Source of the DNA: Prevotella sp. UBA7764
GTDB lineage: Bacteria; Bacteroidota; Bacteroidia; Bacteroidales; Bacteroidaceae
NCBI GenBank assembly: GCA_002481295.1
Contig: DLDU01000027.1
Location: forward strand, 1 to 23,969
DNA: 23,969 nt
Direction of reading: 5' to 3'
Within the stretch, counting starts at the first letter, position 1. Every line of letters starts with the position of its first letter. A program made the translations under genes and the position numbers. The notes beneath the pieces were generated by a model that had not been told where the DNA came from, made no database searches, and saw nothing but the letters and a program-made list of their open reading frames with translations. Below, in pieces: positions 14,187 through 20,838 of this stretch.

Positions 14187-14224
14187 AAAAAAGAGATTCA
14201 GCCAATACGCCGAATCTCTTTTTT
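14187..14224. terminator. Bidirectional terminator
   Basis: Perfect 13-bp arms, AAAAAAGAGATTC (14187-14199) and GAATCTCTTTTTT (14212-14224), around a 12-nt loop, with T-runs for both directions. It serves the rightward hydrolase operon and the leftward dicarboxylate transporter gene, whose stop is at 14232. Confidence 0.92.
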
Positions 14225-14231
14225 GCATCTA

Positions 14232-15709
14232 TCAGATGACGCCTATTGTGTGGAAAAGATAAGCGACAAAATACCCGACGATCGTTGCCGTGAAGACATG
14301 GATGAGACCCGGAATCATGAAGGAGTGGTTAAAGAGATATTTACCGATGACCGTAGTTCCCGACCGGTCGAAGTTGACAGTGGCGATGTCGGATGGATAG
14401 TTGGGGATGAAGAAATAGCCATAGACCGAAGGCATCACGCCCAAGAGCACCCAACCGTCGATGCCGAGAGAATAGGCCAGCGGAAGCATAGAGACTACGA
14501 CAGCACCTTGGCTGTTGATAAGCACGGAGACGAGGAAGAAAGCAATGGCCTATGGTCCAAGGATAGGCCGTGACCAAGTTTGTGAGCATAGCCTGCATCT
14601 CGGGTTTGTAGTTGTCGAAATAGGTATTGGCCATCCAGGCGATACCATAAATAGCCACGACAGCCACCATACCGCTCTGCCATACAGCACCGCTGACGGC
14701 AAGTTTGGGCTTGGCCTTGCAGAAGATGACCATCAGAGCAGCAGCAGCGATCATCGTGATTTGAATGACGATATTCATCGTGATTGGCTCCGTCACTTTC
14801 TTGGTGACACCGGCTACCACCACGCCAGCCTTAGCCAATTGCTTGGCCGATTCCGTCACGCCATTAGCCAAGGTGATCTGCTCCGGTCCGCCACTGACCA
14901 CCTGCACCTGATCGAAGCTGGGCAAGAGATTGATGCCCATCATAGACGTGAGAGAAAACATCACAATGATACCTAAAGCTACGAGGAAGATGTAAACCGC
15001 ACGCTTGCTCTCCGGGGCTATCTTCTTGTCCAAAACGGTAGCACTGTTGCCATAGATGTAGTTGTGCTGTACGGGGTCCTTCAGTCTTGCCTGAAACAGA
15101 GGATCCTTGTCCAGGTCAAGTCCCCGGTGCCAGCTATAGGCTACGGCCATGAGGATGCCACAGATACAGGCCGGGATGGTGACCATGATGATCTGTATGT
15201 TGCTCACATGATAGCCGTTTTCAGCCGAGATAGCAGAGAAAGCCACCACAGCGGCAGCAATTGGCGAGCAGGTGATACCAATCTGTGAGGCGATGCTGGC
15301 GATACCGCAGGGGCGCTCCGGGCGTATGCCTTTCTTCATGGGCAATGTCGCAGATGATCGGCATGAGCGTGTAGACGACATGACCAGTGCCCACGAGCAC
15401 GGTGAGGAAAAACGTGGTGAACGGAGCCAACAGCGTGATGCGGTCGGGGTGCTTGCGAAGAATTTTCTCTGCTATCTGTATCATCCAATCCATGCCGCCC
15501 GAGGCTTGCAGCATACCGGCACAGGTCACTGCGGCTATGATGATATAGATCACATCAGTAGGTGGCGTACTCGGTTTGAGATGAAAGCCGAATACCAAAA
15601 TGGCCAAGCCTATGCCGGAAATGGCTCCAAGGGCAAGACTTCCGTAGCGGGCACCTATCCACAGTGCCCCGAGCACCACAAGGAGCTCTACGATCATGAG
15701 TATAGACAT
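14232..15709 (-). pseudogene. Anaerobic C4-dicarboxylate transporter (Dcu family), double frameshift
   Basis: The translated pieces make one Dcu-type membrane antiporter (fumarate/succinate exchange), but in three frames. Piece 1 runs from the ATG at 15709 (MSILMIVELLVVLG) through LLAPFTTFFLTVLVGTGHVV to CDIAHE near 15338. Piece 2 takes over at KGIRPERPCGIASIASQIG and continues to VTAYPWT near 14552. Piece 3 runs from AFFLVSVLINSQGAV to the stop at 14232, including SGTTVIGKYLFNHSFMIPG. Each switch is explained by one extra base on the coding strand: a G in GAAGAAAGG (15329-15337) and a G in ATAGGCC (14546-14552). Removing both gives about 491 residues, plausible for the family. No residue stretch is otherwise missing, so the loss is recent or the two indels are sequence errors. 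A good promoter precedes it. Confidence 0.88.
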
Positions 15710-15761
15710 AATAGTGAAGGTTTAATGATTGGCACTTTTAGAGCTTAAGATTATTATATGA

Positions 15762-15793
15762 CAAAGATAAACTCTTTTTTCGAAAAAAGCAAC
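15762..15793 (-). promoter_or_regulatory. Promoter of the dcu gene with palindromic spacer
   Basis: On the minus strand GTTG (15793-15790) is followed after 20 bp by TATCTTTG (15769-15762). The spacer contains a perfect 16-bp palindrome CTTTTTTCGAAAAAAG at 15774-15789, a plausible operator. Leader about 45 nt. Confidence 0.6.
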
Positions 15794-15901
15794 AGCCGTA
15801 GAGATTTTTTGGGGGAACTCCTATCAAATCATACTTTTCCTTTTCTTGCTTACCAACATCTTGGATTCTTTTACCTTGATTGCAGAAACTCAATGATACT
15901 A

Positions 15902-15933
15902 TTTGCTAATATGGAAGAAAAGCCCTATATTTG
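15902..15933 (+). promoter_or_regulatory. Promoter of the alcohol dehydrogenase gene
   Basis: TTTG (15902-15905), 20-bp spacer, TATATTTG (15926-15933): a full consensus promoter. The leader of about 63 nt contains a palindromic ACCTATTTATATATAGGT at 15954-15971. Confidence 0.75.
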
Positions 15934-16002
15934 CAAGTGCAAAAACGACATACACCTATTTATATATAGGTATCATCATAACCCCTCTAATCATCAATAA
16001 CC

Positions 16003-17175
16003 ATGAAAGGAAATTTTGTTTATCACAATCCGACCAAACTCTATTTTGGTCCCGACAGTCTCAACGGACTGAAAGAAGAACTGAAGAAATACGGCCCCAA
16101 CATCATGCTCAACTATGGTGGGGGAAGCATCAAACGCAATGGCATCTACGACGAGGTGATGGCCGTGCTCAAGGAGGCTGGTAAGACCGTAGTGGAGACC
16201 CCCGGCGTGATGTCGAACCCCACGCTGGCCAAGCTGCGCGAGGGCGTGGACATCGCCCGCAAGCATCAGGTCGACCTCATCCTTGCCGTGGGTGGCGGCA
16301 GTGTGTGCGACTACTCCAAGGCTGTGGCAGCATGCGCTCACTACGAAGGCGACTATTGGGACGCTTTCTATCTGAAACAGCAGAACCCACCACAGAGTCA
16401 ACAGATTCTGCCCGTGGCATGCGTGCTGACGATGGCTGGAACCGGTAGTGAGATGAATGCCGGAACCGTCATCACCGATGCCGACACCAAGCTGAAGGTG
16501 GGGCACGTCTACGACGAGCGGCTCCTGCCACAGTTCTCCATCCTCAACCCCAACTTCACGCTGACCGTGCCCGTAGAGCAGATGAAGGCTGGTATCTTCG
16601 ACATCATGAGCCACATCCTGGAGCAATACTTCTCCGATAACGATGACAACACATCGGACTATCTCTCTGAGGGTTTGATGCATAGTCTTATCGTCGCTGC
16701 CCGCAAAGCCGTGAAGGATCCGAAGGACTATGAGGCCCGCAGCAACATCATGTGGACTGCCACCTGGGCTCTCAACGGACTCATCAACAAGGGCAAGAAA
16801 GAGGACTGGGAAGTGCACATGATCGGACACTCTGTTGGTGCCTGGACACTTGCGCCCCACGGCTATACGCTTGCTGCCGTGTCGCTGGCTTACTATCGCA
16901 AGATCATGAAGTTCGGACTGAAGAAATTCGTGCGCTTTGCTGAAAACGTGTGGGGCATCAGCCCGCAGGGTAAGACCGACGAGCAGATTGCCAATGAGGG
17001 TCTCGACGCGTTGAAGGCTTGGATGCAGGAAATTGGACTGCCGCTGACATTGAAAGAGATCGGCACCACCGACGATATGCTCGATGGCATCGCCCGCGGC
17101 ACCTTCCTCCTCGATGCCGGCTATCATCAGCTCACCCACGACGAACTCATGGAGGTGCTCCACGAGAGTATGTAA
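16003..17175 (+). CDS. Iron-containing alcohol dehydrogenase, YqhD/BDH-like
   Basis: A 390-residue group III alcohol dehydrogenase, reducing aldehydes with NAD(P)H (or butanol-type oxidation in reverse) in the cytoplasm. Visible marks: YGGGSIKRNG at 38-47 and GGGSVCDYSKA at 97-107 for nucleotide binding, TMAGTGSEMNAGTVITD at 143-159, and metal ligands Asp200 and His204 (FDIMSHILEQYF), His272 and His286 (HMIGHSVGAWTLAPHG), with the same spacing as E. coli YqhD. The length is typical. It has its own consensus promoter; the DUF4186 gene begins 9 bp after its stop, so they are co-transcribed. The natural substrate is not readable from sequence. Confidence 0.94.
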   Translation: MKGNFVYHNPTKLYFGPDSLNGLKEELKKYGPNIMLNYGGGSIKRNGIYDEVMAVLKEAGKTVVETPGVMSNPTLAKLREGVDIARKHQVDLILAVGGGSVCDYSKAVAACAHYEGDYWDAFYLKQQNPPQSQQILPVACVLTMAGTGSEMNAGTVITDADTKLKVGHVYDERLLPQFSILNPNFTLTVPVEQMKAGIFDIMSHILEQYFSDNDDNTSDYLSEGLMHSLIVAARKAVKDPKDYEARSNIMWTATWALNGLINKGKKEDWEVHMIGHSVGAWTLAPHGYTLAAVSLAYYRKIMKFGLKKFVRFAENVWGISPQGKTDEQIANEGLDALKAWMQEIGLPLTLKEIGTTDDMLDGIARGTFLLDAGYHQLTHDELMEVLHESM

Positions 17176-17184
17176 TAATTGGCA

Positions 17185-17613
17185 ATGACTTATAAGCAAC
17201 TCGACCTCTTCGCCACTGACGACGAAGAGGAGAAAATAAAGAAAGAGGTGGAGGGCATAGACCTTTCGCCTCTTTTTGAGCGACTGGCCAAGAGTCAGTT
17301 TCGCAGCTCGTTTTATCTCAATGCCAAGGACAAGGCCTATATTCAAGACAAGGGCTGGGAGAAGATAGAGCAGGGCACGCGAGAGACTATAGCCCGGCGG
17401 CTGGCTCCAGCCTTCATCGCCAACGACGGCAAGCAGACACCCATGCGCCATGGCATCTTTCCGCCTTTCATCGCCCAGCACGCCACTGGCTGCTGCTGCC
17501 GTGGCTGTTTGGAGAAGTGGCATGGCATTCCCAAGGGCCGTCAGCTGACGATGCGTGAGCAAATCTATCTCACGCGCGTCGTCATGGAATGGCTGCGACA
17601 GCATGATGTGTAG
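17185..17613 (+). CDS. DUF4186 family protein with N-terminal QLDLF motif
   Basis: A 142-residue protein of unknown function that I recognise as DUF4186 from its conserved core: RLAKSQFRSSFYL at 33-45, GWEKIE at 57-62, NDGKQTPMRHG at 80-90, FIAQHATGCCCRGCLEKWHGIPKGR at 95-119 (written here as a span; key residues Cys103-105, Cys108, His99, His113) and MEWLRQH at the end. The Cys/His cluster suggests a metal site. Residues 5-9 read QLDLF, exactly the consensus of bacterial sliding-clamp-binding peptides, in an otherwise acidic flexible N-terminus. The ATG at 17185 is used; a TTG at 17179 in frame is less likely. Second gene of the alcohol dehydrogenase operon. A link to DNA replication or repair is inference from the motif only. 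Confidence 0.85.
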   Translation: MTYKQLDLFATDDEEEKIKKEVEGIDLSPLFERLAKSQFRSSFYLNAKDKAYIQDKGWEKIEQGTRETIARRLAPAFIANDGKQTPMRHGIFPPFIAQHATGCCCRGCLEKWHGIPKGRQLTMREQIYLTRVVMEWLRQHDV

Positions 17614-17616
17614 CCC

Positions 17617-17661
17617 GAATGAGTCATGAACATCCGTGTACCAGCACGAGCCATGACATTC
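17617..17661. repeat. Nested hairpin between convergent genes
   Basis: GAATG-A-GTCATG (17617-17628) pairs with CATGACATTC (17652-17661), and CGTG (17635-17638) with CACG (17645-17648) inside. No T-run on either side. It may mark the 3' end of the DUF4186 or HAD transcript. Confidence 0.45.
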
Positions 17662-17679
17662 ATGCGGAAACACAAACGA

Positions 17680-18291
17680 TCAGAACAGCTTCATCCAGTC
17701 GTCGAAGTTCTCGTTTTGAAAGGTGTGGATGCCATTGCGCTCAGCAGCCTCGCAGTTCACCTCCAAGTCATCGATGAAAAGCGTGGCGTGGGGATCAATG
17801 GATGCGTCTTTGATGACTTGCTGAAAGATCACATCATCGGGCTTTTTCATGTGCATCTCCTGCGAGAGGAATGTCTTCTCGAAATAGTCCTCTACACCAT
17901 AGTGATTCATCGGGAAAAGCTTCTCCTTGCAGTATTGCCAGTGCAGATCAATGGTATTGCTGAGCAGGAAGACGCGGTGCCCTTCTCTTCTCAGTTGCAG
18001 CAACTTACGTTTCTTCTCATCGGGGATATACAGCAGCATCGCGTTGGCAGCAACCGTGATCTGCTCGTCGGTGACAGCAGAATGAGTAGTTTCGCGAACC
18101 GCATCAAAGAATTGTTTGTTGCTCATCAGTCCCACGCCCATCGCCTGGAAGAGTTTCAGCCCCTCGGCATACTCTCGGATGTGGTCCTTCTTAGGCCAAC
18201 CCAAATTCTCAAACGCACGCATTGTGGCAGCCTCATCGAGTTTGACGAGGACATTGCCCAAATCAAATATGATATTCTCGTAATTCATCAT
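17680..18291 (-). CDS. HAD-family phosphatase, YihX-like
   Basis: A 203-residue haloacid dehalogenase-superfamily hydrolase. Motif I is FDLGNVLVKLD at 9-19 (nucleophile Asp10; the DxGN form seen in YihX-type sugar-phosphatases), motif II is LLSNT at 109-113 (Ser111), motif III is MKKPDD at 148-153 (Lys150) and motif IV is FIDDLEVNCEAAERNGI at 172-188 (Asp174, Asp175). The cap is small and helical (about 20-90). The best guess is a sugar-phosphate phosphatase; the substrate is not determined. Met2 is an alternative start. Convergent with the DUF4186 gene; divergent from the esterase gene across a repeat-rich spacer. Confidence 0.9.
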   Translation of the reverse strand: MMNYENIIFDLGNVLVKLDEAATMRAFENLGWPKKDHIREYAEGLKLFQAMGVGLMSNKQFFDAVRETTHSAVTDEQITVAANAMLLYIPDEKKRKLLQLRREGHRVFLLSNTIDLHWQYCKEKLFPMNHYGVEDYFEKTFLSQEMHMKKPDDVIFQQVIKDASIDPHATLFIDDLEVNCEAAERNGIHTFQNENFDDWMKLF

Positions 18292-18348
18292 CGATTGCTT
18301 TTCTTCATTTTGCTGTTTCTCTGAGTCTTTATTCAGACTTCAACGTCG

Positions 18349-18356
18349 CAAAGTTA
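18349..18356 (-). promoter_or_regulatory. -7 box of the HAD phosphatase gene
   Basis: The minus strand reads TAACTTTG; no clear -33 box. The leader of about 51 nt contains a small hairpin, AGTCT (18324-18328) with AGACT (18335-18339). Confidence 0.45.
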
Positions 18357-18386
18357 ATCAAAATTCTGCGTATAGAGTGTTTCTTA

Positions 18387-18452
18387 GCCTCTTTCTTATC
18401 AAGAATTTGAGAACTATAGGCCTCTTTTTTATCAAGAATTTTAGAATTATCT
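18387..18452 (+). repeat. Tandem 33-bp repeat, part of the dispersed hairpin family
   Basis: Two adjacent units, 18387-18419 and 18420-18452, each starting GCCTCTTT.TTATCAAGAAT and identical at about 27 of 33 positions. Their core TTATC(TC)AAGAATTTGAGAA is the one found at 8240-8261 and, inverted, at 18550-18575. Confidence 0.65.
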
Positions 18453-18582
18453 GAGCAATAATGGGAATGGATAGGAATTTAGTTAGATGAAGCAATAGGC
18501 TTGCCTTCTTTCTTATCATTCTCCTAATCCCATTCGTTAAGTAATAATTCTCTAATTCTCAAATGTTTGAGATAAAAAAGAA
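18420..18582. repeat. Large imperfect palindrome, dispersed hairpin repeat copy B
   Basis: The left arm (from CTTTTTTATCAAG at 18424) and the right arm (ending TTGAGATAAAAAAG at 18580) are imperfect reverse complements meeting at GAAGCAA-TAGGC-TTGCCTTC (about 18489-18508). The right arm matches copy A at 8241-8272 in 29 of 32 bases. The element fills most of the HAD/esterase spacer and has no coding capacity. Confidence 0.65.
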
Positions 18583-18621
18583 TACTATTCTCCACTTTAC
18601 AAGCTGACGCTGCCGCTTTTT

Positions 18622-18659
18622 CTTGATTTTTTTTCGTATCTTTGCGAAAAATAATCAAG
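18622..18659 (+). promoter_or_regulatory. Esterase promoter enclosed by a 15-bp dyad
   Basis: The -7 box TATCTTTG (18637-18644) is flanked exactly by CTTGATTTTTTTTCG (18622-18636) and CGAAAAATAATCAAG (18645-18659), a 15-bp inverted repeat with one mismatch. The right arm ends one base before the ATG at 18661, so the leader would be only about 10 nt. No clear -33 box, as may fit an activated or repressed promoter. Candidate operator. Confidence 0.6.
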
Positions 18660-18660
18660 G

Positions 18661-19359
18661 ATGAAACAACAAATAGAGATACTTGGCAAGAGTTGCACGG
18701 TTTATCAACGGGGCGAAGCACCGCAGACGCTTCTATTGCAGCCCGTCGACGAGCATGATCGTGAGGAGTTGGACACTGAGATGGAGTGGATCGTCGGTCA
18801 TAGCACTGTGGATTTCCGTTTCATCGCCGTTCATATCGACCGGTGGTTTGACGAGTTGGCTCCCTGGCCAGCTCCACCCGTCTTTGGCAAGACGCCCTTC
18901 GGCAATGGCGCAGCTAAGACACTCGACAGCCTCCGGCAGATTGTCGCTGAGGAGCAACAGCGCTTGCCCGCGTCTGTAGAGGCTCCGATGAAGGTCATCA
19001 TTGGCGGCTACTCCTTGGCAGGACTCTTCGCGCTGTGGGCTGGCTATCAGCCCGACCAACCTTTCGACGCTGTTGTGGCCGCTTCTCCATCGGTGTGGTA
19101 TCAAGATTGGCTCGACTATGCCGCCACTCATCAGCCTCAGTCCGGTGCCTTCTATCTCAGTCTCGGCGATCGTGAGGAGCGCTCGCGCACGCCCATTCTG
19201 ACGACCATCGCCACGGCCATCCGCCGTCAGCAACAACTCTTGGAGCAGGCTCATGTCGCTAACACCCTTAAGTGGAATTCCGGGAACCATTTCCAGGACA
19301 ATGGTCAACGGACGGCCAAAGGGTTTGTATGGGCAATGGAAAATTTGCTTCATCGCTAA
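18661..19359 (+). CDS. Alpha/beta-hydrolase, putative serine esterase
   Basis: A 232-residue alpha/beta-hydrolase of the putative-esterase type (related to Fes/esterase D-like proteins). The nucleophile elbow is GGYSLAG at 115-121 with Ser118; the likely acid is Asp170 in SLGDREE and the base His210 in NSGNHF. There is no signal peptide, so it acts in the cytoplasm. The substrate is unknown; siderophore or acyl-ester hydrolysis are family possibilities. The start follows closely on the -7 box. alkD begins 54 bp downstream on the same strand and could be co-transcribed, as no terminator lies between them. Confidence 0.82.
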   Translation: MKQQIEILGKSCTVYQRGEAPQTLLLQPVDEHDREELDTEMEWIVGHSTVDFRFIAVHIDRWFDELAPWPAPPVFGKTPFGNGAAKTLDSLRQIVAEEQQRLPASVEAPMKVIIGGYSLAGLFALWAGYQPDQPFDAVVAASPSVWYQDWLDYAATHQPQSGAFYLSLGDREERSRTPILTTIATAIRRQQQLLEQAHVANTLKWNSGNHFQDNGQRTAKGFVWAMENLLHR

Positions 19360-19413
19360 TAGGATTATAGTTTCATCTATCGTCACCATTTCAATTCTAT
19401 TTTTATCTTATCA

Positions 19414-20211
19414 ATGGACACCAAGATCTCTAACAACGAAGTTCTGACAGACGCATGCCTGATCACCGACCGTCTGATCGCCCTGCGCAATGACCGTCAG
19501 CGAGACATACTCATGCGCTTTTTCAAGACTGGGGCCGGAGAGTATGGCGAAGGCGACGAGTTCTTGGGCATCAAAGTGCCTGTGACCCGCAGTGTGGTGA
19601 AGATGGTGGATAAGAACCTTCCGCTTGCTGAGACAGAGCAGTTGCTGCTTTCTCCTTGGCATGAGGTACGGCTTTGTGCGCTGCTGATATTAGTGGAACA
19701 GTTTGGCCGTGTTGCCAATCGCAGTGATCAAGAATCTATGAAGCAGCGCGACGCGATCGTCAGCTTCTATCTCCGTCATGCCGACCAAATCAATAATTGG
19801 GATCTTGTCGATGCCTCTGCTCTGAAAATCATCGGACGTTGGCTGATGTGCCCAACCAACTTAGGCAAGCAACGCAACATCATTGATGCTTTGGCTCACA
19901 GCAGTCATCTGTGGCGACAGCGCATCAGCATGGTGTGCACCCTCACGCCCACACAGCAGGGCGATCCCTCGTGGTGTCTACGCTATGCCGAGATCCATCT
20001 CCACGCTACTCACGACCTCATGCAGAAGGCCGTTGGCTGGATGCTCCGTGAAATGGGTAAGCACGTCAGTATGGATCTCTTACGCGATTTTCTCAATCAA
20101 CATGCTCATGAGATGCCGCGAACCATGCTCCGCTATGCCATTGAAAGGTTTGACGAGGCTGAACGGCATGATTTCATGGCGAGGAAATGTAAGAAGCAAA
20201 TGGCAGGATAG
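19414..20211 (+). CDS. DNA alkylation repair protein, AlkD-like glycosylase
   Basis: A 265-residue HEAT-like repeat DNA glycosylase of the AlkC/AlkD superfamily, which removes bulky or cationic alkylated purines without base flipping. The core signature is visible: FLGIKVPVTR at 50-59, SPWHEVRLCALLILV at 80-94, and NNWDLVDASA at 127-136 with Trp129 and Asp133 in the W-x3-D spacing of the AlkD catalytic site; WLREMGKHV and a second Trp-containing helix follow. The length is slightly above that of B. cereus AlkD. It sits behind the esterase and before a 627-bp spacer; no terminator was found. Family assignment is firm; the exact lesion range is inference. Confidence 0.88.
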   Translation: MDTKISNNEVLTDACLITDRLIALRNDRQRDILMRFFKTGAGEYGEGDEFLGIKVPVTRSVVKMVDKNLPLAETEQLLLSPWHEVRLCALLILVEQFGRVANRSDQESMKQRDAIVSFYLRHADQINNWDLVDASALKIIGRWLMCPTNLGKQRNIIDALAHSSHLWRQRISMVCTLTPTQQGDPSWCLRYAEIHLHATHDLMQKAVGWMLREMGKHVSMDLLRDFLNQHAHEMPRTMLRYAIERFDEAERHDFMARKCKKQMAG

Positions 20212-20420
20212 AGTGTCCGTCAATAAACAATGTCTTGAAAACTGACAAAAAACGCCACTCATTTTGCGATTCTTTTCGAAGAGGCAGTCACTCATCGTGA
20301 TTTTTTCGAATTTTAGTAGCTTTTCTTAACCATCAGTCTGTCAATAGCTTATGCTCTTTCGAAGTTTTATGTCTCTCCTATACTATTGCTTTTACTATAA
20401 AAAACAGGCTTTTATCACTA

Positions 20421-20508
20421 TCATCTCAGTTGTTTCTACTCGTCATCTCAGTTGTTTTATCGGGTCATCTCAGTTAGATGACAGGATCATCTCAGTTAGA
20501 TGATCGTC
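20421..20508 (+). repeat. Four-unit 22-bp iteron-like array
   Basis: TCATCTCAGTT starts at 20421, 20443, 20465 and 20487, an exact 22-bp period (about two helical turns). Units 1 and 2 share TCATCTCAGTTGTTT; units 3 and 4 share TCATCTCAGTTAGATGA, which is a dyad (TCATCT-N5-AGATGA). The period is not a multiple of three and the stretch is non-coding. Co-facial protein binding sites are the natural reading; the activator encoded 330 bp downstream is a candidate binder. Confidence 0.8.
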
Positions 20509-20701
20509 AAAATCCAATTTTATCCAACTTTAAGCATCCCTTTTCCTCAAAAAGCACTGGCGCATTTCTCTATAATGCAAGCTCAGAATAACGGTCTTTT
20601 GTCAATACGTTTTCAAATACTATATGAATTGTTTATGTTTCCTACAAAGCAACTCTATAGCCCATCGCCAAACGCATCCTGCTTGTCACACATCATCGAC
20701 G

Positions 20702-20738
20702 GGTATTGTCTTTCCACCTTTGCAAAGACACAAATACC
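20702..20738. repeat. Dyad in the activator leader
   Basis: GGTATT-GTCTTT (20702-20713) faces AAAGAC-ACA-AATACC (20724-20738) with a three-base bulge and a 10-nt centre containing CACCTTTG, a one-mismatch -7 box (20715-20722). It could be an operator or a leader hairpin. Confidence 0.5.
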
Positions 20739-20823
20739 GAAGAAGGCAACCTCACAAACCCAGTATTTTTGTTTCTCCCTCATCTTTTTCTGCCAAAATT
20801 GCAGTATTCTCAAATAAAATGCG

Positions 20824-20831
20824 TAATTTTG
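20824..20831 (+). promoter_or_regulatory. -7 box next to the activator start codon
   Basis: TAATTTTG matches TAnnTTTG and ends 7 bp before the ATG at 20839, so the transcript would be leaderless or nearly so. An ATTG lies 22 bp upstream (20798-20801). The alternative start at the dyad 20702-20738 would give a leader of about 110 nt. Confidence 0.4.
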
Positions 20832-20838
20832 TCAACCC

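Larger units (their letters stand above)
20212..20838. other. 627-bp leader of the sigma-54 activator operon
   Basis: No convincing gene. It contains an imperfect direct repeat of about 25 bp (20256-20280 and 20289-20310, both starting CACTCAT and ending TTTTCGAA or TTTTTCGAA), the four-unit 22-bp array at 20421-20508, a long dyad at 20702-20738 and a -7 box at 20824-20831. A 105-codon rightward frame at 20500-20817 is biased toward Phe/Ser/Gln, crosses these signals and is not accepted. Confidence 0.55.

Noticed and set aside
15730..15744. Possible sigma-54 promoter TGGCAC with GC ten bases later
   Set aside because: The -12 part reads GAGC rather than TTGC, and no rightward gene starts nearby; probably chance.
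15758..16000. 80-codon rightward frame before the alcohol dehydrogenase
   Set aside because: Overlaps both the dcu promoter and the consensus alcohol dehydrogenase promoter.
15994..17673. 559-codon leftward open frame opposite the alcohol dehydrogenase and DUF4186 genes
   Set aside because: It is a mirror of two well-supported genes; the translation is His/Leu/Val rich with no recognisable domain.
20421..20508. CRISPR array
   Set aside because: The repeats are only 11-17 bp with 5-11 bp between, and no cas genes are present; an iteron-like array fits better.
20500..20817. 105-codon rightward frame before the sigma-54 activator
   Set aside because: Crosses repeats and dyads, is low in typical coding residues and resembles no family; treated as leader.
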